DNA from: an uncultured Oscillospiraceae bacterium
GTDB lineage: Bacteria; Bacillota; Clostridia; Oscillospirales; Acutalibacteraceae
NCBI GenBank assembly: GCA_900544515.1
Contig: UQVI01000062.1
Coordinates: 1 to 9,988, forward strand
DNA length: 9,988 nt
Direction: 5' to 3'
The first letter of the stretch is position 1. Every line of letters begins with the position of its first letter. Shown here in pieces: positions 1 to 6,547 of this stretch. The translations under genes and the position numbers were made by a program. The notes beneath the pieces are model-generated. The model made no database searches, had not been told where the DNA came from, and worked only from the letters and a program-made list of their open reading frames with translations.

Positions 1-345
1 GGAATGTAATGAATTCAGAATAACTGTGTCGGGGTCAATGTAAAGTATCCGCTCAACGGACTCCGGCAGGTAAAGAGGAGCAAAGATGCGGTAGTAGGTT
101 TCCTTTGTTATACGGCTTTTGGTCGGAGCATTTTCAAATAAAGAATCATCAAGCTTTATCGGATACACCTCCGAATCTGAATTGCTGAGTGCGAATTTTA
201 TCTGTCTGAAATCCTGTTCAGTGAGTGAGGAGTGGGCAACATAAAGATTTATACATTCTTTTCTGTTGTTTTCTGCAAGGGAACGCAGCATTGCGCACAG
301 GGGATAAATATATCCGCTGTCAAGAGTTACCAATAGATTCATCAT
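1..345 (-). CDS. Glycosyltransferase family 8 (LgtC/GlgA-like fold), partial at left edge
   Basis: The 115 visible codons are open from an ATG at 345 to the window edge; the C-terminal part lies outside. Family 8 enzymes are retaining transferases that use a UDP-sugar and a metal ion, often to build cell-surface glycans. Supporting marks are an N-terminal Rossmann-like strand (MNLLVTLDSGY, residues 2-12), the segment LCAMLRSLAENN (16-27), and YYRIFAPLYLPESVERILYI (84-103), which leads into D104-P105-D106, the DxD metal/nucleotide-sugar motif. The second ATG (342) is an equally possible start; AAAAGGTGAT lies just upstream, with GGTGAT 3 bases from the first ATG and 6 from the second. It is transcribed away from the ATPase, from a promoter bearing an 11-bp repeat array also found before the response regulator. 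The exact donor and acceptor cannot be told. Confidence 0.85.
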   Translation of the reverse strand, partial: MMNLLVTLDSGYIYPLCAMLRSLAENNRKECINLYVAHSSLTEQDFRQIKFALSNSDSEVYPIKLDDSLFENAPTKSRITKETYYRIFAPLYLPESVERILYIDPDTVILNSLHS

Positions 346-399
346 AGTATCACCTTTTTTCAATTTGTCCTTATTTTATTTTTTTAATCTTACAGCTTT

Positions 400-427
400 G
401 TGACAGCCGACCTTACATTTGTGTCAC
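400..427 (-). repeat. Inverted repeat in the glycosyltransferase leader
   Basis: GTGACA (400-405) and TGTCAC (422-427) are perfect inverted copies separated by 16 bases. They lie between the predicted transcription start (about 439) and the start codon at 345, so they could form a 6-bp hairpin in the leader RNA or bind a dimeric protein. The same stretch can be read as direct copies of TTTGTGNCA (397-405 and 418-426), 21 bp apart. No known operator matches, and no function is assigned. Confidence 0.35.
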
Positions 428-445
428 TCTTTGTCGTTTGAATCT

Positions 446-451
446 ATTAAA
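446..451 (-). promoter_or_regulatory. -10 box of the glycosyltransferase promoter
   Basis: The minus strand reads TTTAAT here, one mismatch from TATAAT. It is placed by comparison: the same hexamer stands exactly 23 bases from the same repeat element in the response-regulator promoter. The position where a -35 hexamer should sit (TCCGTG on the minus strand) does not match consensus, as expected for an activator-dependent promoter. The predicted start is near 439, leaving a leader of about 95 bases. Confidence 0.5.
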
Positions 452-463
452 CCCTATGAAATT

Positions 464-507
464 AAAAACACGGAAAAGAAAAAGTAAAAATACGGTAAAG
501 ATGAAAT
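464..507 (-). promoter_or_regulatory. Predicted response-regulator operator, copy A (four 11-bp direct repeats)
   Basis: Plus-strand units are AAAAACACGGA (464-474), AAAGAAAAAGT (475-485), AAAAATACGGT (486-496) and AAAGATGAAAT (497-507), so an A-run recurs every 11 bp, about one helical turn. Tandem 11-bp direct repeats are typical binding sites for OmpR/PhoB-family regulators. The element matches copy B at 7264-7307, in the same orientation relative to the downstream gene and at the same distance from the -10 box. It lies about 29 bp from the -35 box of the divergent ATPase promoter, so a secondary effect there is possible. AT-rich composition inflates the similarity somewhat. Confidence 0.6.
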
Positions 508-535
508 AATAGACACTAAGCTATTTTTTTGTTCG

Positions 536-564
536 TTGACTTTGATGTAAAAATATGGTATAAT
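536..564 (+). promoter_or_regulatory. Consensus sigma-A promoter for the riboswitch-ATPase operon
   Basis: TTGACT (536-541, one mismatch from TTGACA) and TATAAT (559-564, perfect) are separated by 17 bp, the ideal spacing. Transcription should begin at about 571, which is the first base of the folded leader described next. A promoter this strong ahead of a terminator fits control by attenuation rather than by initiation. Confidence 0.85.
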
Positions 565-570
565 TCAAAG

Positions 571-669
571 CGTTCGAGGGAGTAATTCCGCGCAGGTATT
601 TCATAGCGTGAATTAAATCAACATCATGCTGTTACAGCTGGTTTAATTTTTAAAGAATGAGACTCGTAC
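571..669 (+). promoter_or_regulatory. Probable yybP-ykoY (Mn2+) riboswitch aptamer
   Basis: P1 can form from GUUCGAG (572-578) and CUCGUAC (663-669) with one U-U mismatch. It is followed at once by GGAGUA (579-584) on the 5' side and preceded by GAAUGAGAC (655-663) on the 3' side; these match the two conserved loops of the yybP-ykoY class as I recall it (GGGGAGUA and a strand ending in AGACC). Inside are a helix UUCCGC/GCGUGAA (585-590 with 606-612, one bulge) and a longer arm AAUUAAAUCA/UGGUUUAAUU (611-620 with 639-648, one G-U); the two share 611-612, so their junction is approximate. The class binds Mn2+ and often precedes cation exporters and P-type ATPases, as here. No covariance search was possible, so the class assignment is by eye. 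Confidence 0.72.
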
Positions 670-705
670 ATAGTGGGAAAGCTATGTACGGGTTATTTTT
701 ATTTT
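662..705 (+). terminator. Intrinsic terminator, expression platform of the riboswitch
   Basis: ACTCGTACATAG (662-673) pairs with CTATGTACGGGT (682-693) over 12 bp with one G-U, around an 8-base loop, and is followed by TTATTTTTATTTT-type sequence (694-705). Its left arm contains the 3' strand of aptamer P1 (663-669), so P1 and the terminator exclude each other. Ligand-stabilised P1 should allow read-through into the ATPase, an ON switch. Confidence 0.85.
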
Positions 706-794
706 ATCGGTATATTTAGTTAATAATTAGGTAATATGAGGGCTTTTCCTCTTTGAATTTTTTAAATATTACATACAGCGAAAGGAGAATTCTG

Positions 795-3449
795 ATGAAG
801 GAATATTTAAAAAAAGTTTCTCAGGTTTATGATGAGGTTAAATCAGACGATAATGGTTTGTCCTCTTCGGAGGCTTCGGCAAGGCTTGAGAAAAATGGTA
901 AAAACAAGTTGGCAGAGGGTAAAAAGGAATCCCTTATCCATAAGTTTTTAAAGCAATTTGCCGATCCTATGATTATCATTCTTATTGTTGCAGCGGTTAT
1001 TTCTGCCGTTACGGCGGCAATAGGCGGCGAGGGCTTTGCAGATGTATTTATTATTATGTTTGTAGTTATCCTCAATGCCGTGCTCGGTGTATGGCAGGAA
1101 AGCAAGGCAGAGGAGGCAATTGCTGCATTGCAGGAAATTGCGGCGGCAACATCAAAGGTTATCCGTGACGGCAAGCTTACAGATATTAAATCAGAGGATT
1201 TGGTAATCGGTGACGTTGTTGTGCTTGAGGCAGGTGACAGTGTTCCTGCTGACTGCCGCATCATTTCTTCTGCATCAATGAAGATTGAAGAGGCTGCACT
1301 TACCGGCGAGTCAGTACCGGTTAATAAGCAGGTTGATGAAATTGATCCGCTGGGCAGTGATGATGTTCCGCTCGGTGACAGAAAGAATATGTGCTATATG
1401 GGCTCAAATGTTGTTTACGGTCACGGCAAGGCTGTGGTTGTTGCAACAGGTATGGATACCGAAATGGGTAAAATTGCCGATGCACTTGCAACTGCTGAGG
1501 AGGGACAGACACCGCTTCAGCTCAAGCTGAATCAGCTTTCAAAAATCCTTTCCATTTTAGTTCTCGGCATCTGTGTATTTATTTTCGCATTTGATATCAT
1601 CCGTGCATTTGTTGTTGGTGATACTGTTAACTTCAATTCTGTTCTTGATACCTTTATGGTAGCTGTTTCACTTGCAGTTGCCGCTATTCCTGAGGGACTT
1701 GCAGCCGTTGTTACAATCGTGCTTTCAATCGGTGTAACAAAGATGAGTAAGCAGAATGCGGTTATCCGCCAGCTTACTGCAGTTGAAACTCTCGGCTGTA
1801 CACAGATTATCTGCTCAGATAAAACAGGTACGCTCACACAGAACAAGATGACAGTTGTTGAGTATAAGGGCAGTGACGAAAAACTTCTTGCGTCTGCAAT
1901 GGCTCTTTGCTGCGATGCTGAGCTGCAGGATGACGGCACAATCAAGGGTGAGCCTACAGAGGCTGCACTTGTAGCTTATGCAAACAAGCTTGGAATGCCT
2001 AAGTACGACTTGGAAAAATCCTTCCCAAGAGTTATGGAAGCACCGTTTGACTCTATGAGAAAAATGATGTCCACTGTTCATAAGACGGATAACGGCTTTG
2101 TTCAGTATACAAAGGGTGCACCTGACGTTGTTCTTTCACGCTGTACCTCCTACTATGAGGACGGCAAGTCCGTACCTATGACCGATGAAAAGAGACAGGA
2201 AATCACAGCGGCTAATAAGGAAATGGCTGATAAGGCACTTCGTGTTCTCTGCTGTGCTATGAGAATTTATAAGAATAAGCCTGAAAGTGAAGAGGCTGAG
2301 GCTCTTGAGCAGGAGCTCTGCTATGTCGGTTTAACTGGTATGATTGACCCTGTACGTCCTGAGGTTGTTGATGCAATCAAGGAATGCCGTGCAGCAGGTA
2401 TCAGACCGATTATGATTACAGGTGACCATAAGGATACCGCTGTTGCCATTGCTAAGGATCTCGGTATTATTGAGGATGCAAGCGGTGCAATCACAGGCGC
2501 TGAGCTGAATAAGATAAGCGACGAGGACCTGATGACAGAGATTGAAAAGTATTCCGTTTATGCACGTGTTCAGCCTGAGCATAAGGTAAGAATCGTTAAG
2601 ACCTGGAAAGCAAAGGGTAAAATTACCGCAATGACCGGTGACGGTGTTAACGATGCTCCGTCTATTAAAAATGCGGATATCGGTGTCGGTATGGGTATCA
2701 CAGGTACTGACGTAACAAAGAATGTTGCTGATATGGTGCTTGCTGATGATAACTTTGCCACAATCGTTTCTGCAGTTGCGGAGGGCAGAAGAATTTATGA
2801 TAACATCAGAAATTCCATTCAGTTCCTGCTTTCATCAAACCTTTCAGAGGTTGTTTCTATTTTCGTAGCAACGCTTATGGGCTTCACAATCTTTGAGCCT
2901 GTTCATCTTCTCTGGATTAACCTTATCACCGACTGTCTGCCTGCACTTGCACTCGGTCTTGAAAAGGGCGAAAAGGATATTATGAGACGTGCTCCACGTA
3001 ATTCAAAGGATGGTATTTTCGCAGGCGGTATGGGCTTTGACGTTTTATATCAGGGCTTAATGGTAACACTTGTTACACTCCTTGCTTATTTCTTCGGTAC
3101 AAATCAGCTTGGTGTAACTCTGGCTCACGGCACACCTGAGATTGTTCATCAGAATGGTATGACAATGGCATTCTTAACCCTTGCTATGGCTGAGATTTTC
3201 CATTCCTTCAATATGCGTTCACGCCGTCAGTCAATCGCAAAAATGGGCAGCATCAACTGGTATCTTGTGGGTGCAATGGTATTAAGCCTTGTGCTTTCAA
3301 CTGCAGTTATCTATATCCCATTCCTCGCAGAAGCATTTGACTTTGCACACATCAGCCTGACGGAATACGGTATTTCACTTGCACTTGCTATCTGCGTAAT
3401 TCCGATTGTTGAGATTGTAAAGGCAATTCAAAGAGCAATTAAAAAATAA
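795..3449 (+). CDS. P2-type cation-transporting ATPase (calcium type, probable Mn2+/Ca2+ exporter)
   Basis: An 884-residue pump that uses ATP to move divalent cations out of the cytoplasm. The ATG at 795 is chosen because AAAGGAG (781-787) precedes it by 7 bases; an in-frame TTG at 753 has no such site. Landmarks are an N-terminal cation-ATPase domain, membrane helices M1-M2 from about residue 59, TGES (170-173, actuator), PEGL in M4 (299-302), DKTGTLT with phosphorylated D342, KGAPD in the nucleotide domain (440-444), TGDGVND (614-620), and a C-terminal membrane half. All SERCA ion ligands seem present: E300, N682 and E685 in M5, N709, T712 and D713 in M6, and E800 in M8. On ligands alone it could be a two-site Ca2+ pump; the upstream riboswitch argues for Mn2+ as a physiological substrate. 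It is probably co-transcribed with the next gene. Confidence 0.95.
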   Translation: MKEYLKKVSQVYDEVKSDDNGLSSSEASARLEKNGKNKLAEGKKESLIHKFLKQFADPMIIILIVAAVISAVTAAIGGEGFADVFIIMFVVILNAVLGVWQESKAEEAIAALQEIAAATSKVIRDGKLTDIKSEDLVIGDVVVLEAGDSVPADCRIISSASMKIEEAALTGESVPVNKQVDEIDPLGSDDVPLGDRKNMCYMGSNVVYGHGKAVVVATGMDTEMGKIADALATAEEGQTPLQLKLNQLSKILSILVLGICVFIFAFDIIRAFVVGDTVNFNSVLDTFMVAVSLAVAAIPEGLAAVVTIVLSIGVTKMSKQNAVIRQLTAVETLGCTQIICSDKTGTLTQNKMTVVEYKGSDEKLLASAMALCCDAELQDDGTIKGEPTEAALVAYANKLGMPKYDLEKSFPRVMEAPFDSMRKMMSTVHKTDNGFVQYTKGAPDVVLSRCTSYYEDGKSVPMTDEKRQEITAANKEMADKALRVLCCAMRIYKNKPESEEAEALEQELCYVGLTGMIDPVRPEVVDAIKECRAAGIRPIMITGDHKDTAVAIAKDLGIIEDASGAITGAELNKISDEDLMTEIEKYSVYARVQPEHKVRIVKTWKAKGKITAMTGDGVNDAPSIKNADIGVGMGITGTDVTKNVADMVLADDNFATIVSAVAEGRRIYDNIRNSIQFLLSSNLSEVVSIFVATLMGFTIFEPVHLLWINLITDCLPALALGLEKGEKDIMRRAPRNSKDGIFAGGMGFDVLYQGLMVTLVTLLAYFFGTNQLGVTLAHGTPEIVHQNGMTMAFLTLAMAEIFHSFNMRSRRQSIAKMGSINWYLVGAMVLSLVLSTAVIYIPFLAEAFDFAHISLTEYGISLALAICVIPIVEIVKAIQRAIKK

Positions 3450-3472
3450 TTAAGTGCGTCAGGGAATTTATT

Positions 3473-3994
3473 ATGTCACTATTAAAAACAAATTATGAAA
3501 TTGAAGTTGATAAAAGTGTCAGTGATACAAAAGCTTTGTTTGAAACTTATTTTAAGGATATGGCAAAGAAAGGCTATTCAATGAGTACCGTTGTTCTGAA
3601 TCCGGATTACGGAAGAAAGAAGTTTACCGGTACTTTGGACAGCGATGGTGTCTATAACGCAAGACTGATTGTATCGCGTGAAACCGATGAATTTTATAAA
3701 AGCGCGCCTGTAAACAAAATCAGTTTTGCAGGAAACGACAGCCATACAAGAGTAAATGTTTCTGTTGAAACAGCGAAATATGCAGTGCTTTTTGCAGTTC
3801 TTCTGCTGGTATCGGTGATTGTGTCAGCGTTGGTAATTGCATATGCGGTTATTATCGGATATTCCTTTCTTATTCCGATTGCTGTTGCACTGATATTAAT
3901 TGTACTGAGCTGTGTTCCGCTGGCTATAGCAAGGCATCGTGTAAATGCAGCGAAGGAAGAATTGATTTACATTTTTAAATATTCAGATAAATAA
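3473..3994 (+). CDS. Unrecognised two-helix membrane protein downstream of the ATPase
   Basis: I do not recognise this 173-residue protein. Residues 1-100 are soluble, mixed in charge and beta-rich in look (YGRKKFTGTL, YNARLIVSRE, TRVNVSVE), with no cysteine. Two hydrophobic helices follow (about 103-129 and 131-152) with a very short turn, so both ends should be on the same side, probably cytoplasmic given the basic RHR after helix 2. The short tail ends in FKYSDK. It starts 23 bases after the ATPase stop, with a weak AGGGA site (3461-3465) 7 bases before the ATG, and there is no terminator between the genes, so it should share the riboswitch-controlled transcript. A role as an ATPase partner is only a guess from position. 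Confidence 0.8.
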   Translation: MSLLKTNYEIEVDKSVSDTKALFETYFKDMAKKGYSMSTVVLNPDYGRKKFTGTLDSDGVYNARLIVSRETDEFYKSAPVNKISFAGNDSHTRVNVSVETAKYAVLFAVLLLVSVIVSALVIAYAVIIGYSFLIPIAVALILIVLSCVPLAIARHRVNAAKEELIYIFKYSDK

Positions 3995-4002
3995 TAAACG
4001 GA

Positions 4003-4030
4003 AAACAACCTGACTTTTGTCAGGTTGTTT
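4003..4030 (+). terminator. Hairpin terminator of the ATPase operon
   Basis: AAACAACCTGAC (4003-4014) and GTCAGGTTGTTT (4019-4030) pair perfectly over 12 bp around a TTTT loop, 8 bases after the stop codon. The plus-strand T-tract is only the three bases at the base of the stem, so termination may be moderate; the next hairpin can serve as backup. Confidence 0.7.
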
Positions 4031-4040
4031 CAGTCTGTAG

Positions 4041-4071
4041 AAAAAAGCACCTCAATGAAGAGGTGCTTTTT
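4041..4071 (-). terminator. Bidirectional intrinsic terminator, mainly for the histidine kinase operon
   Basis: GCACCTC (4047-4053) pairs with GAGGTGC (4060-4066) around a 6-base loop. A six-A run precedes it and a five-T run follows, so it has a U-tract on both strands. It lies 10 bases beyond the kinase stop codon and separates two convergent operons. Confidence 0.85.
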
Positions 4072-4081
4072 CTGAGAATCA

Positions 4082-6547
4082 TTATTTTGCAAGGGGAAGT
4101 TTTGCTTTAGCTTTGAACAGATCGCCGTCGATTATAATCTCAAGGTCGCCGTTCTGTGCCTTGCAGAGTTCCTTTGCAATGGAAAGTCCGAGTCCGTTTC
4201 CCTCCTGATTACGTGACTTGTCACCGCGTACAAAGCGTTCTGTCAGCTCATCAGGTGATATGTCGAGAGGCTGAGCGGAAACATTTTTGATTTCAAATAT
4301 TCCCATTCCCCTTTCCTCATAAACATTCACATAAACACGTGAGGCTTTTGCACTGTACTTTCTTGCATTTGAAAGAAGATTTTCGATTACTCTGAAGGAT
4401 TTTGGTCCGTCAGCAAAAATTACAGAAGGGTTATTATTTTCTTTGACTATAAGTTCAAGTCCGGCCTTTTCAAAATCAGGCTGTGCATCAACTGTTGCCT
4501 GTAAGCATAGTTCGTACAGATTGAGATTTGAACAGTTAACCGTAATATTTCCCGATGTGACTTTTGATGCCTCAATCAAATCCTCGATAAGCCTTTTCAG
4601 CTTAGCGCCTCTTGATTCAAGAACCTTGATATATTCCTGTGCCTTTTCATCCTGTATATCACATTTTGAAAGCAGGTCAACATATGTGATAATAGATGTA
4701 AGCGGAGTTTTTAAATCGTGGGAAACATTTGTGATAAGCTCCGTTTTAAGTCGTTCATCCTTGACTGCTTTTGCTACTGCTTGCTGAAGCTGAGCGTTGG
4801 TGTATCTCATTGCTTCTGCAAGAGTCCTCAGCGATTTCGGAAGTGTATTAAAATCAAGGCTGATGTCCTCGTGGTTTGCCGCAGCTGTAATAATCATATC
4901 AAGCTTTCTGATATAGCTGAGGAATTTAATGAAAAGGAAAATATTGATTCCCAAATCAGCTATGGTAAGAAGGAAAGCAATTACTATAGGTACGAGCTCG
5001 CACCAATCATACGCCCATATATATACCAAAGCGAGAGGTATTAATGCAAGTAAATTGCATATCACATATAAAATAGCAATTAATATAACATTACGTGCAA
5101 ACTTCTTTGGGGCATAGGTTAAAATGTTGAAAAATCTTTTTGCGGAGGTTCCTGTTTTTCTGAAAATGGAACGATTCAGCGCTATCCACTTTTTGAAAAT
5201 TTTAATATCAAGCTGAATGAGCTTTTTAGTAATAAAGAATAAAAGTCTGAAGATATGATATGTCAGAAATCCCTTATAAAACTTCTTTTCAGAGCGGGCA
5301 TACCTTGCAACTGATGCACAGAATTCAAAAATCAGCAGCCATATTGCCAGAGCGTATATCTGAACTACGCAAAAATATAACGCTGAGAACGCACTCGGAT
5401 ACAGATCAAAGCTGTCTTCGATTACAAACATCAGCAGGAATGTTGCTCCTACACCCAGTGCAGCAGAAACAGCTAAATGAATTTCAAATGGAATATAGTC
5501 GATAAATGCTAATTTTGCATATGATTCTTCATCTTTTCGGCCGGCAACAAGGAAATACCTGAAAGCAGCAACAAACGATATAATCATAAGCAGCACTGTA
5601 AGAACAGCATATACAATAAAATTGTTTTGATACTTTATTGCAATATCTTCAAATTCTTTGATGCCTACATAGGCATCATAGTTATCAAGATATTCCGTAA
5701 TATTGTTTATATTCAGAAAATCCTTTGTGGTGTAAGTGCTTTCTTCAGGAATATCAAGATACACATACAGGTTTACATTTTTGGAAAATTTATTGCTTTT
5801 TAAATATTCCGCTATATCATATAGTGTATCTTCGCTTAAGCCGTGTGATTTTACCTTACCCTCGTTGTACACATAATAGATATCGTGGCTGTAGATATCC
5901 TCCTCATTGAGCTTATCAATGTTTTTCCGGACAGTTGAGTTGTATTTAACGTAATATTTAAAACTTTTTGCATTAAAAGAATGAAAATCATAGAATTGAT
6001 TTAAAATTTCTTCTTCAGAATTTGTAAGAAACTGATCATATAAGGGATTCAATTTTTCTTTGATTTCCTTTTCGTCAGTCAGTGGTTTTCCATTAGATGA
6101 AGTTAATTCATCTAATGTTACCTCGAAATTAAATTCATTATAGACCGAATCAACATTATATGAATAAATGTAACCGTCAAGAAAATTTTCTGCAAATTCT
6201 TCATCAGACCAATAGGAAAACTCGCTGTTGTAAGCACTGATATATTGCTTGTATATGTTGTTGACCGCAGCTTCCCTGTGCTTTTCCATATCCTTTCTGT
6301 GAGCCTGTATAAGTTCATCCTCAGTAACAGAATTTACTCTTTTAGTCACATCATTTTTAAAATAATATGAAAACGGCTGACTTTCAGTAAAACTTGTAAC
6401 CTTTTCGCCGTTGCAGTATTCAAGGGTGAAGAATAAATTTGCGCCCATACTGACAGAACCAAGCATTGTTACCGCACAAATCAGAATACAGATTATTTTT
6501 TTGAGTGATGAATATTTAAACTTTTTCGCATTTATATCCAAGACCAT
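4082..6547 (-). CDS. Six-helix membrane sensor histidine kinase
   Basis: An 821-residue kinase that should autophosphorylate and pass phosphate to the regulator encoded just upstream. Helix TM1 (about 15-38) and TM2 (311-335) flank a 270-residue extracellular domain rich in Tyr, Asn, Asp and Glu, with no recognised fold. TM3 (357-376), TM4 (386-409), TM5 (487-511) and TM6 (517-541) follow, with a basic cytoplasmic stretch at 415-485. The kinase core has NVSHDLKTPLTSI with H610, the N-box NLLSNARKYS (N727), ERFVRGDKSRN (770-780, F-box) and GNGLGL (783-788). The usual DxGxG G1 box is absent; at its place stands EIKNVSAQPLD (752-762). The ATG at 6547 overlaps the regulator gene by 32 bases and follows AAAGGTGG closely, which suggests translational coupling. 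The stimulus is unknown. Confidence 0.92.
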   Translation of the reverse strand: MVLDINAKKFKYSSLKKIICILICAVTMLGSVSMGANLFFTLEYCNGEKVTSFTESQPFSYYFKNDVTKRVNSVTEDELIQAHRKDMEKHREAAVNNIYKQYISAYNSEFSYWSDEEFAENFLDGYIYSYNVDSVYNEFNFEVTLDELTSSNGKPLTDEKEIKEKLNPLYDQFLTNSEEEILNQFYDFHSFNAKSFKYYVKYNSTVRKNIDKLNEEDIYSHDIYYVYNEGKVKSHGLSEDTLYDIAEYLKSNKFSKNVNLYVYLDIPEESTYTTKDFLNINNITEYLDNYDAYVGIKEFEDIAIKYQNNFIVYAVLTVLLMIISFVAAFRYFLVAGRKDEESYAKLAFIDYIPFEIHLAVSAALGVGATFLLMFVIEDSFDLYPSAFSALYFCVVQIYALAIWLLIFEFCASVARYARSEKKFYKGFLTYHIFRLLFFITKKLIQLDIKIFKKWIALNRSIFRKTGTSAKRFFNILTYAPKKFARNVILIAILYVICNLLALIPLALVYIWAYDWCELVPIVIAFLLTIADLGINIFLFIKFLSYIRKLDMIITAAANHEDISLDFNTLPKSLRTLAEAMRYTNAQLQQAVAKAVKDERLKTELITNVSHDLKTPLTSIITYVDLLSKCDIQDEKAQEYIKVLESRGAKLKRLIEDLIEASKVTSGNITVNCSNLNLYELCLQATVDAQPDFEKAGLELIVKENNNPSVIFADGPKSFRVIENLLSNARKYSAKASRVYVNVYEERGMGIFEIKNVSAQPLDISPDELTERFVRGDKSRNQEGNGLGLSIAKELCKAQNGDLEIIIDGDLFKAKAKLPLAK

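Noticed and set aside
400..427. CRP/FNR-type operator
   Set aside because: The half-sites GTGACA and TGTCAC are 16 bases apart, not the 4-6 bases needed, and they do not match TGTGA or TTGAT boxes properly.
732..760. Second terminator between the riboswitch and the ATPase (GAGG/CCTC then a T-run)
   Set aside because: Only four base pairs are possible and the T-run is several bases away from the stem, too weak to call.
753..794. Longer N-terminus for the ATPase from a TTG at 753
   Set aside because: No ribosome site precedes it, while AAAGGAG is well placed before the ATG at 795, and the homologous part begins only there.
827..1264. Open frame antisense to the ATPase, and similar antisense or offset frames over the kinase, pduL and PAS genes
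   Set aside because: They lie wholly within strong, recognised genes, have low-complexity or cysteine/serine-rich translations, and lack ribosome sites.
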